In this document: positions 36,446-44,645 of the stretch, one piece after another | Position numbering within the stretch: the first letter of the stretch is position 1 | Layout: each line of letters starts with the position of its first letter | NCBI GenBank assembly: GCA_002695005.1 | Contig: NZNT01000020.1 | Location: 496,001-560,000, forward strand | Origin: Maritimibacter sp. | GTDB lineage: Bacteria; Pseudomonadota; Alphaproteobacteria; Rhodobacterales; Rhodobacteraceae | Length of the DNA stretch: 64,000 nt | Direction: 5' to 3' | The notes under the pieces: generated by a model | Told to the model about the DNA's origin: nothing | Seen by the model: only the letters and a program-made list of their open reading frames with translations | Database searches by the model: none | Program-made: the position numbers and the translations under genes

Positions 36446-39400
36446 TCAGGATGGGACGGCGATGTTCACCGTGACTTCGTCGTCGATCCCGAGCGTGACG
36501 AGCCCATCTCCGCCCTGGAACTGGTAGATGGCGAGGGTGTTGCCCGCGTCGTCCGTCACCGTCGTTTCCGTGTTCTGCCAGTCCCCGACCAGTGTGAGCG
36601 TATCGCCGGTTTCGCCGAGGATTGTCGCGCTGTCACCCAAGGCGGCGTCGAGCAGCAGCTCAAGGTCGGTGTCGGCGGTGTCGGACAGGTTCATTATGTC
36701 GCCGGCCGAAATGATGAGCGCGTCGTTCGTGCCGTTGGTCAGGTCCACCGCCTCGATATTCGACCCGGCGAGCGTCTGGATCAGGTCCGGCGCCGCCCCC
36801 GTGGCGAGTTCGAGCAGGTCACGGCCCGCGCCCCCGTCGAACAGGTCGGCGCCGAGGTCGTCGATCAAGGTGTCGTCGCCGGCGCCGCCAATAAGGGTGT
36901 CGTCGCCATCGCCGCCCTTGAGGATGTCGTCGCCGTCGCCCCCTGCCAGCCGGTCGTCGCCGTCAAAGCCCAGGATAAGATCGTCCCCGTCGCCGCCTGA
37001 GATGTCGTCTGCGAAATCGCTGCCGAGCAGGAGGTCCGAGCCGTCCGAGCCCGTCGCGGTGCGGGCTGCGCCGTGTTTGGAGATGAACTCGTTCGAGTTG
37101 ATCGTCACGCGGTCTTCGTCAGTTGCGATATTGCCATCCAGATCGAAGGTGGCGGTGGCGGAAAACAGGTTTTCCTCGCCGAGCAGGTCGCCGATCCCGG
37201 CGATCTCGGCCAGGGCCACGTCGAAGTTCAACCCGTCGGAGGTGAGGGCGTCATCCACGGCTCCAGGCGCGAATGTCTGCGCGGCTCCGTCCGCCGTCAA
37301 TTCCAGCGTGAACTCCACGAGTTCCGCCGCGAAGAGGGGGGATTCCTGGATCGCGGCGAGCAGGGCTGCGGAATTGCCCACGGCGGTCGGCGTGCCGTCG
37401 CTGTCCACCTGTTGCAACTGGGTGGTGTTGAACCCGGTGCCGATGCCGAAGGCCTGGATGTCGAGGTCGTAGTCGGCGTTGTTCAGCGTGGCGAGCGAGG
37501 TCGTCCAGTCGGACCCGCTCGGGATGCCGTCGGTCACGAAGTAGAGCACGTTCGTGTCGCCCGCATCCTTGCTGTCGAAGAACGCGTGGGAGGCATCCAT
37601 CGCCTCGTGCCAGTCGGTGCGTGGGCCGCTGCGGAACGTAAGCGCACGGATTGCGGTAAGGAGCTGGGGATCATCGGTCTCGTAAGTGAAATCCTCGTAG
37701 ACCCCCTCACCATACTGCACGATCTGCACGTTGACGGTGGTCTGCGAGCCTTCGAACTGTTCCGCAAGCTGTTCGACCGCGTCGTAGATCGCGTTCTCGA
37801 TATTGGTCCAGCCGGTCGATCCGACCGAGCCGGAGGCGTCCAGCGCGAAGGAGAGGTTGATCGTCGTCGCCTCGACCTCGCTCACGCCGATGGCCACGTT
37901 ACCAGCGGGATCGTTGCCCACCGGGTCCTCGGAGATCGCCATGGTGACGGTCTGCCCAGTGTCTCCGGTAAAGCTCTCCTGCGCGACCTCGAGTGTGATC
38001 GTGGCGATGTCGGTCGCGTCGCCGTCGGACACTTCGACCTGAAAGCTGTCGACGCCCGTGTAAGCCTCGTCGGGCGTGTAGCTATAGCTGCCGTCGCTTT
38101 CGACCGTGACCTCGCCATGCGCGGGTCCGGCCGAGAGGGCGAAGGTCAGGTCGTCGTCCTCCACGTCCGTCGCGATGACGCTGCCCGTAACCTCGGTATC
38201 GACCGCGACCTCGACCACCGCGTCCTGCGCCTCAGGCGCGTCGTTCACCGGATCGACCTTGACCGTGACGGTCCGGGTGTACGTCAGGCCGGTGCCGTCC
38301 GTGACGGTGTAGGTGAAGCTGTCGGTGCCGTTGAAGTCGGCGTCGGGCGTGTAGAGCAGCTCGCCTTCGCCGTTTTCCGCGACGGAGCCGTTGGTGCCCT
38401 GGGTGAAGGCGCTGACGCTGACCGCGTCACCGTCCACGTCGGGGTCCGCGAAGACCGGGGTGATGGCGACGACGGTGTCTTCATTGGTGGTGGCCGTGAC
38501 GTCCTGCGCCACCGGATCGTCGTTCACCGGGGCGACCGTGACCGAAACGGTCCGGGTGTCGGTGCCGCCGTTCCCGTCGCTCACCGTGTAGGTGAAGCTG
38601 TCGGTGCCGTTGAAGTCGGCGTCGGGCGTGTAGATCAGCCGGCCCTCGCCATCGTCCGCGACGGAGCCGTTGGTGCCCTGCGTGAAAGCGCTGACGCTGA
38701 CCGCGTCGCCGTCCACGTCGGGGTCCGCGAAGACCGGGGTGATGGCGACGACGGTGTCTTCATTGGTGGTGGCCGTGATGTCTTCCGCCACCGGATCGTC
38801 GTTCACCGGGGCGACAGTGACCGTTATGGTCGCCGAGGCCGTGCCACCGTTCCCGTCGGTGAGCGTGTAGGTAAAGCTGTCCTCGCCGTGGAAGTTTTCC
38901 TCCGGCGTATAGGTGAAGCCGCCGTCGCCGTCATAGACCGCGCTGCCCTGGTCCGGATCGGACATGGACAGGAGCGTGACCGCATCGCCGTCGGCGTCGG
39001 TGAAGGCGATTGCCGGGTCGATCCAGACAGGCGCGTCCTCGTCGGTCTGTGTCGTCACGTCATGCGCCACGGGTGCGTCAGGGACCGGCGTGACACTGAC
39101 CGTCAGGGTTGCGGTGTCGGTGTTCCCCTTGCCGTCCGAGACCGTGTAGCTGAACGTCTCGGACCCGAAAAAGTCGGGCGGCGGGGTGTAGGTGAAGGTG
39201 CCGTCCGCGTTGCCGGAGCTGAATGCCTCCTCGCTGGAGAAGGACCAGTCGATCACCTGGAGCACATCGCCGTCCGCGTCGCTGTCATTGTCGAGCACGT
39301 TGATGGTGACGGAGCCACCGTCCTCAACGACCGTGAGCACGTCGTCCCCGGCTTCGGGCGCATCCTCGGTGGCGGTGACCGTGAACGTCACGGTGCCGCT

Positions 39401-40795
39401 GTCGGTGCCGCCGTTCCCGTCGGAAATCGTGTAGGAGAAGCTGTCGGTGCCGTTGTAGTCGGGCTCGGGCGTGTAGGTGTAGTCCCCGGTCTGGTTGTCG
39501 AGGTCGAGCTGGCCGTGGCTAGGCCGGGTGTTCACGATGACGATGAGCCCGTCGCCGTCCCCGTCGCTGTCGTTGGTGAGCACGTTGCCCCCGACGGCGG
39601 CGCCATCCTCGCTCGCGTTCCTGGCGTCGTTGCGGGCCTCGGGCGGCGTGTTGGGCGTTTCGGTGTCGCCGTCTCCCTGCGTCTGGGTTGCGGGGGTGCC
39701 GGGGCTGCCGCCACCGCCACCGCCGGTCGACCCGGGCGCGAAACCGCCCGAGGTATCGTCGTCCGGGTCACTGTCGTTGCCCTGCGTGCCGGTGTCGTCG
39801 CCGAGGTCCGGTCCCGAGGACGGGGCGCCCGACGAAGAGACGAGTTCGACGAAGGTGCCACCGGCGTCCACCCTCTCGAACGCCAGCGCATAGGCGCGGG
39901 CCGCGTCGAGCAGGAGCGTCTGGTCATCGGCAAGGTCGTCGGCGGTGCGGATCACTTCGCGGGTTTCGCCCTCGACGGGCGAGACGATCCACTTCGTCTC
40001 GATATTGTCGATGGTGGCGATCAGGTCACCGTTCAGGTCGCGCAATTCGATGGAGCCAATGCCCCCGTCCGGGTCGGTGTTGAGCGAGACTTCGACGGTC
40101 GAAATGCCGTTCTCGGTCGTGATCTCGACGAGCACGGTGGTGCCCCGGATGCCCATTGTCGCGGTGGGCGTGTTCACGTCCATGCCGCCGGTCTTGGCCA
40201 CTTCGCCCGCGATGAATACGAAGCCGCCTTCGATCAGCGAGAACGCCCCGCCGTTTCCGTCGTCGGCCTCGGCGTCGAAGACGAGCGAGTCGATGACCAT
40301 GCGGGAGTTGGCAGCGAGGGTGAAGATCGTGCCGTCCACGAAAGTGACCGAAAGCGCGCCGCCGTCATCGGTGATGAGCACGTCGTTCTGATAGATCTTG
40401 GAGCCGATTTCGAGCTGGACGCGTGTGCCGTCCGCGCGTTCGGCGAAAGACACGCCTTCGAGCGTTTCGACCTGTCCGATGGGACCGGTCGCGGGGGCGC
40501 TGCCTGCCTGCGCATACTGGCCCGGCGCGATCGGCCCTGCGAGGCGCGCGGCAAGATCGCCGCGCAGCACCGCACCATTGTCGGCCACGAGGTCCGGGGC
40601 TGTGTCCTGTCCGAAGTAATCCACGAGCCGCAGGTCTGCCGCACCCGGCGTGGAAATGACCAGATCGGCGCCGTCGCGGGCGAAATCGGCGGTGAAGATC
40701 GGGCGATCGTGGATGGGGAGCGCCGCGCCGTCGGTGACGACGAACGACTCCTCTAAGACGGCAGCTGCGCCGCGCTGGAAATCACTATCGCGCAT
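36446..40795 (-). CDS. Giant surface adhesin: FecR-like, tandem Ig-like, vWA and RTX domains
   Basis: The 1449-residue protein has no N-terminal signal peptide; a C-terminal type I secretion signal is expected. Order: a FecR-like domain (about 110-260, IGSKIYQNDVLITDDGGALS and ATMGIRGTTVLVEI), a Gly/Pro/Thr linker (about 330-380), six Ig/cadherin-like repeats of about 93 residues (380-940, each with YTP..DFNGTDSFTYTV-type cores and Asp-rich calcium sites), a vWA domain (975-1165) with an intact MIDAS start DASGS near 985, and RTX nonapeptides GGDGDDxL (about 1250-1332). It is probably exported by the TolC-ABC-HlyD system at 43338-48162 and attaches cells to surfaces. FecR at the N-terminus of an adhesin, next to a CHASE2 cyclase, is unusual. 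No LapD/LapG pair is present, so release control is unknown. Confidence 0.85.
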   Translation of the reverse strand: MRDSDFQRGAAAVLEESFVVTDGAALPIHDRPIFTADFARDGADLVISTPGAADLRLVDYFGQDTAPDLVADNGAVLRGDLAARLAGPIAPGQYAQAGSAPATGPIGQVETLEGVSFAERADGTRVQLEIGSKIYQNDVLITDDGGALSVTFVDGTIFTLAANSRMVIDSLVFDAEADDGNGGAFSLIEGGFVFIAGEVAKTGGMDVNTPTATMGIRGTTVLVEITTENGISTVEVSLNTDPDGGIGSIELRDLNGDLIATIDNIETKWIVSPVEGETREVIRTADDLADDQTLLLDAARAYALAFERVDAGGTFVELVSSSGAPSSGPDLGDDTGTQGNDSDPDDDTSGGFAPGSTGGGGGGSPGTPATQTQGDGDTETPNTPPEARNDARNASEDGAAVGGNVLTNDSDGDGDGLIVIVNTRPSHGQLDLDNQTGDYTYTPEPDYNGTDSFSYTISDGNGGTDSGTVTFTVTATEDAPEAGDDVLTVVEDGGSVTINVLDNDSDADGDVLQVIDWSFSSEEAFSSGNADGTFTYTPPPDFFGSETFSYTVSDGKGNTDTATLTVSVTPVPDAPVAHDVTTQTDEDAPVWIDPAIAFTDADGDAVTLLSMSDPDQGSAVYDGDGGFTYTPEENFHGEDSFTYTLTDGNGGTASATITVTVAPVNDDPVAEDITATTNEDTVVAITPVFADPDVDGDAVSVSAFTQGTNGSVADDGEGRLIYTPDADFNGTDSFTYTVSDGNGGTDTRTVSVTVAPVNDDPVAQDVTATTNEDTVVAITPVFADPDVDGDAVSVSAFTQGTNGSVAENGEGELLYTPDADFNGTDSFTYTVTDGTGLTYTRTVTVKVDPVNDAPEAQDAVVEVAVDTEVTGSVIATDVEDDDLTFALSAGPAHGEVTVESDGSYSYTPDEAYTGVDSFQVEVSDGDATDIATITLEVAQESFTGDTGQTVTMAISEDPVGNDPAGNVAIGVSEVEATTINLSFALDASGSVGSTGWTNIENAIYDAVEQLAEQFEGSQTTVNVQIVQYGEGVYEDFTYETDDPQLLTAIRALTFRSGPRTDWHEAMDASHAFFDSKDAGDTNVLYFVTDGIPSGSDWTTSLATLNNADYDLDIQAFGIGTGFNTTQLQQVDSDGTPTAVGNSAALLAAIQESPLFAAELVEFTLELTADGAAQTFAPGAVDDALTSDGLNFDVALAEIAGIGDLLGEENLFSATATFDLDGNIATDEDRVTINSNEFISKHGAARTATGSDGSDLLLGSDFADDISGGDGDDLILGFDGDDRLAGGDGDDILKGGDGDDTLIGGAGDDTLIDDLGADLFDGGAGRDLLELATGAAPDLIQTLAGSNIEAVDLTNGTNDALIISAGDIMNLSDTADTDLELLLDAALGDSATILGETGDTLTLVGDWQNTETTVTDDAGNTLAIYQFQGGDGLVTLGIDDEVTVNIAVPS
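38258..38815 (-). repeat. Near-identical 279-base tandem repeats inside the adhesin gene
   Basis: Units 38537-38815 and 38258-38536 encode the fourth and fifth Ig-like domains and differ at few positions (for example DDGEGRLIY versus ENGEGELLY). The identity implies recent duplication or gene conversion and makes the gene prone to length change by recombination. Confidence 0.8.
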
Positions 40796-40993
40796 GTTGA
40801 CCCGTGCCCTGAAAATTATCTGTCACAAATTTGCCTTATTTGTTTACACGATTCGAAATGAAATTGCATCTGCGGCACAACATCGTTTCCGACAAACCTT
40901 TGCGGAGCGGTTCGGCGAAGGCATTGTTTCGATTGACCATTGACCGCCGGGGCCTGTGAGCCTTTGCTTGCAGGAGAAACAGGCGCGGGTGGT
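40796..40993. promoter_or_regulatory. Divergent promoter region, adhesin / CHASE2 cyclase
   Basis: This 198-base AT-richer stretch must hold promoters for the leftward adhesin and the rightward cyclase. It contains CAAATTTG (40826-40833), a perfect 8-base palindrome, in TGTCACAAATTTGCC. A CRP-like operator (TGTGA-N6-TCACA) is not seen. Confidence 0.45.
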
Positions 40994-43225
40994 ATGGCTT
41001 CGGGCAAATCGGGAACATGGATGCGGACAGCGGGGCGGCGATTCGGGTCGTCGCGGCTTCTGGGCCTGTTGCTCGTCGCCGCGTTGCTGGCCCTCCGGGT
41101 GGCCGATCCGGCCCCCGTGGCCGGCTTGCGCTTCGCGGCATTCGACCTCTATCAACAGTTAAAACCCCGCGAAATCACCCGCCAACCGGTGGCCATCGTC
41201 GATCTCGACGACGCGAGCATCGCGGAGCTTGGCCAATGGCCCTGGCCGCGCGACAGGCTGGCCGAAATGGTCGACAGGATCATGGCGGACGGGGCGGCGG
41301 CCATCGCCTTTGACGTGATCTTCTCAGAGCCGGACCGGCTGTCTCCCGCCCGGCTTGCGGAGCGGGGCGACGTGCCCGAGGGCCTGCGCGCCGACCTCGC
41401 CCGGCTTCCCGACAACGACCGGATCTTTGCCCAGGCCATCGCGCGGGGGCGTGTCGTGGCGGGGCAGACCAGCGTTCGGCTTGCAGGAAACAGCAGCTCG
41501 CCCTCCGCCGTGCGCGACGTGCCGCATGCGCTTCTGGGCGAAGACCCGTTGCCGTTCTTGCAGAAATACCCGCGTCTGCTTCAGAACCTTCCGGTGATCG
41601 AGGACGCGGCGATGGGGCACGGCGTGTTTTCCACACGACCGGACCCGGACGGGATCTACCGCCGCGTCCCGCTCGTCATGCTTGTCGAAGACACCCTGCG
41701 CCTCGGCCTTGCGCCGGAGCTTCTGCGCGTTGCGACCGGCGGTGATGCGTTTGCGGTGCGCACGAACGAGGCGGGGATCGAGGGTGTCGTGGTCGCGCGC
41801 CAGCTTGTGCCGACCGCGGGCGACGGATCGGTCTGGCCCTACCTGACGCCGTCTTCCGCCGACCGCTATGTCTCCGCCGCCGACGTGATCAGCGGGCGGA
41901 TGGAGCAGGGGCGACTGCGCGGGCACCTTGTCTTCGTCGGAACATCGGCCATCGGGCTTGAGGATTTCCGGCCGACGCCGCTGGGCGTCTCGATGGCCGG
42001 GGTGGAGATCCATGCGCAGGTGCTTGAGAACATCCTCTCCGGCTCGCTTCTCGACCGGCCCAACACGGCCATCGCGGTGGAGCTGGTCATCACGCTCCTG
42101 CTGGGGCTCGTCATCGTGATCCTCGTGCCCGCCTTCCGCGCGACCTTCGTCATGATCCTCGCCGTGGTTGTCATGGCGGGCTATGCGGGGGCGTCGTGGT
42201 ATGCCTTTTCGGCGCAGCGGGCGCTGCTCGACCCGACCTTCCCGATCCTCGCGGCGGTGCTCACGCTCATGCTCATGGCGAGCCTGAACTACATGCGGGA
42301 GGAGCGGATGCGGCGCCAGATCCGCTCGGCCTTCGGTCAGTATGTCTCACCCGACCTCGTGGACCGGCTGTCCGACAATCCCGACGCGCTGACGCTGGGC
42401 GGCGAGCGGCGCGAGCTGACGTTGCTCTTTTCCGATGTGAGGGGCTTCACGACCATCGCCGAAAGTTACCGCAAAGACCCCGTGGGCCTTACGAACCTGA
42501 TGAACCGGTTCCTTACGGCCCTGTCCAACGCGATCCTGGACGAGCGGGGGACGATCGACAAATTCATGGGTGACGCCGTCATGGCGTTCTGGAATGCGCC
42601 GCTCGACATCCCGGACCACCCCCGCGCCGCTTGCCGGGCCGCGCTCGCCATGTACGCGCGGGTGCAGGCGATCAACGAGGAGCGCAAGGCCGAGGAAGGC
42701 GAGGACGTGCTGCTCATCGACGTGGGCATCGGCATGTCGACCGGCCCCTGCACCGTGGGCAACATGGGCAGCGATACGCGCTTCGACTACACGGCGCTGG
42801 GCGACACGGTGAACCTCGCCTCGCGGCTCGAAGGGCTGTCGAAGAACTACGGTGTGGGGATCATCCTGTCCGAAAGCGTGCATGACGCGGTGGGCGATGA
42901 CTTCGCGATGCTCGAACTGGACATGGTGCGGGTGAAGGGCAAGACGCTCCCCGTGACGATCTTCGGCTTGCTGGGCGATGACGGGCTGCGAAGCACCGAC
43001 GGCTGGGCGGCGGTGTCTGTGGCCAATCACCGGATGCGCGTGGCGTTCGCGACGCAGGACTGGGACGGGTGTGAGGCGGCGCTGACCGCGCTTGACGCGG
43101 CAGGCGAGGCAGCAGGCCTGTCGCTCGGCGGCTACATCGCGCTCTACCGCGACCGGGTCGCCGCGTTCCGGGAAAACCCGCCGCCTGCTGATTGGGACGG
43201 GGTGTTCGTGGCGACGGAGAAGTAG
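40994..43225 (+). CDS. CHASE2-sensor class III nucleotide cyclase
   Basis: The 743-residue membrane protein has a first membrane helix (about 22-36), a periplasmic CHASE2 domain (about 45-330: VAIVDLDDASIAELGQWPWP, VFVGTSAIGLEDFRPTPLGV), three further helices (about 345-430), and a cytosolic class III cyclase domain (about 470-650). Metal-binding Asp are D481 in LLFSDVRGFT and D527 in DKFMGDAVMAFW; the Lys two residues before F in TIDKFMGD and the DYTALGDTVNLASRLEG segment fit adenylate cyclases. The product is probably cAMP, but specificity is not proven. I chose ATG 40994; TTG at 40940 and ATG at 41021 are possible. CHASE2-FecR pairing is known as a recurrent gene association. It converges with hlyD. 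Confidence 0.87.
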   Translation: MASGKSGTWMRTAGRRFGSSRLLGLLLVAALLALRVADPAPVAGLRFAAFDLYQQLKPREITRQPVAIVDLDDASIAELGQWPWPRDRLAEMVDRIMADGAAAIAFDVIFSEPDRLSPARLAERGDVPEGLRADLARLPDNDRIFAQAIARGRVVAGQTSVRLAGNSSSPSAVRDVPHALLGEDPLPFLQKYPRLLQNLPVIEDAAMGHGVFSTRPDPDGIYRRVPLVMLVEDTLRLGLAPELLRVATGGDAFAVRTNEAGIEGVVVARQLVPTAGDGSVWPYLTPSSADRYVSAADVISGRMEQGRLRGHLVFVGTSAIGLEDFRPTPLGVSMAGVEIHAQVLENILSGSLLDRPNTAIAVELVITLLLGLVIVILVPAFRATFVMILAVVVMAGYAGASWYAFSAQRALLDPTFPILAAVLTLMLMASLNYMREERMRRQIRSAFGQYVSPDLVDRLSDNPDALTLGGERRELTLLFSDVRGFTTIAESYRKDPVGLTNLMNRFLTALSNAILDERGTIDKFMGDAVMAFWNAPLDIPDHPRAACRAALAMYARVQAINEERKAEEGEDVLLIDVGIGMSTGPCTVGNMGSDTRFDYTALGDTVNLASRLEGLSKNYGVGIILSESVHDAVGDDFAMLELDMVRVKGKTLPVTIFGLLGDDGLRSTDGWAAVSVANHRMRVAFATQDWDGCEAALTALDAAGEAAGLSLGGYIALYRDRVAAFRENPPPADWDGVFVATEK

Positions 43226-43337
43226 GCCGGTCAGGCCAGGGCAAGCGGTCGCAAGTCTCTGACAGGTCACGGGAAACTCCAGGAGTATTGCAGAGACGTC
43301 GAGGGCCGGCCGGCGCTGCGTGCCGCCCGAAGAGCGA

Positions 43338-44645
43338 TCACCGCTCCCTAAGCGCCTCGTCCCGCACCCGAAGGAACGGGTTGAGCAGGTAGTCCAGAAC
43401 CGTCTTGCGCCCCGTCTGGATGTCGATCTGAGCGACCATGCCGGGGCTGATCTGATTGCCGCCAAGGTCCGTACGGTCGGTCCGCACCGTCACCTGGAAG
43501 AACGAGTTCCCGTCTGCGTCGGTGATGGTGTCCGCCCCGATCCGCTCCACCGTCCCGTCGAGCGCGCCGTAGACGATGTAGTCGAAGGCGGTGATCTTGA
43601 CCGACGCCGGATCGCCGGGCTGGATGAAGGCCACATCTTGCGGCGTGATACGCGCCTCGATCAGAAGGTGGTCGTCCACCGGCACGATCTCGACCAGCGG
43701 ATCGCCGGGGCCGACGACCGCACCGATGGTGGTCACGTTGAGCGTGTTGACGATACCGCGCACCGGCGCGCGCAGGATGGTGCGCGTGACCCGGTCTTCA
43801 GCCGCGCGCAGCCCTTCGCGCAGGACAGACAGTTCCGCCTGCACCTTGGCGAGCCGTTCGCGGGCGGTGAGAACGTAGGCGCGGCGCGCGGTCTCGATCT
43901 GGGACTGGGCTTCCGCGATGGCGGCGTCGAGCCGGGGGAGGCGGGCGCGGCTCACGGCCAGTTCGCCTTCCAGTTCCGCCAGCCGGGTTTCAAGCCGCAA
44001 GAGCTCGATCTGTGTGACCGCGCCGCTCTCGACGTAGTCGCGGGTGAGCCGGACCTCCTCGGCGAGGGGCGCGATCTGACCCTCGAGCTTGGCCACCATC
44101 GCCTGTGCTTCCACCCGCTCCGCGCGCCGTTGGGCCAGCTTGTCGTTCAGCACGTCGAGCTCGGACGAAAGCTGCGACCGGCGCGAGGTGAAGACTTCCC
44201 GCTCTGCCGCGACCGCGTCCGGGGCGCGGGCGGTCAAGCTGTCGGGGAACCCGAGTGTCTCGCCACCTTCGGCTTCCGTACGCACGCGTATCTGCTCGGC
44301 CATCAGAGCCGCTTCCTGTTCAAGGAACTCTCCCCGCCGGGCCCCCGCCGTGGTGTCGTCGATGCGCAGGAGCGGCGCGTCAGCCTCCACCGTCGCGCCC
44401 TCGGCCACGAGGATGTCGCGCACGATGCCGCCTTCGAGGCTCTGGATCACCTGCACCTGCTGGCTCGGCACCACCCGGCCTGCGCCGCGCGTGACCTCTT
44501 CGATCTCGAATACGGCGGCCCACCAGATGAAGGCGGCGAGGCCGGCGACCAGCACGATGAGCAGCGCCGTGCCCTTGCGCCCTTCACCCTGGGGCGCGGT
44601 GCCGGTGCGGTTCACGAAGTCCTCGTCGATGGCCGGGCCGAACAT
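43338..44645 (-). CDS. Type I secretion membrane fusion protein (HlyD/LapC family)
   Basis: The 435-residue periplasmic adaptor has an N-terminal anchor (ALLIVLVAGLAAFIWWAAVF), the split lipoyl/barrel domain starting TRGAGRVVPSQQVQVIQSLE, long coiled coils (about 125-300), then ILRAPVRGIVNTLNV and the beta-barrel GDPASVKITAFDYIVYG. The C-terminus ends LLNPFLRVRDEALRER, typical of HlyD proteins. It joins the ABC transporter and TolC to export unfolded proteins. The start ATG overlaps the stop of the ABC gene (TGATG). Likely cargo is the RTX adhesin at 36446. Confidence 0.92.
   Translation of the reverse strand: MFGPAIDEDFVNRTGTAPQGEGRKGTALLIVLVAGLAAFIWWAAVFEIEEVTRGAGRVVPSQQVQVIQSLEGGIVRDILVAEGATVEADAPLLRIDDTTAGARRGEFLEQEAALMAEQIRVRTEAEGGETLGFPDSLTARAPDAVAAEREVFTSRRSQLSSELDVLNDKLAQRRAERVEAQAMVAKLEGQIAPLAEEVRLTRDYVESGAVTQIELLRLETRLAELEGELAVSRARLPRLDAAIAEAQSQIETARRAYVLTARERLAKVQAELSVLREGLRAAEDRVTRTILRAPVRGIVNTLNVTTIGAVVGPGDPLVEIVPVDDHLLIEARITPQDVAFIQPGDPASVKITAFDYIVYGALDGTVERIGADTITDADGNSFFQVTVRTDRTDLGGNQISPGMVAQIDIQTGRKTVLDYLLNPFLRVRDEALRER

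Noticed and set aside
37073-40756. A 1227-residue open frame on the + strand opposite the adhesin gene
   Set aside because: It is antisense to the Ig/RTX repeats; the Asp/Gly-rich sense codons leave few stops on the other strand. The translation is Val/Gly/Arg-rich without domains, while the minus-strand product has clear domains.
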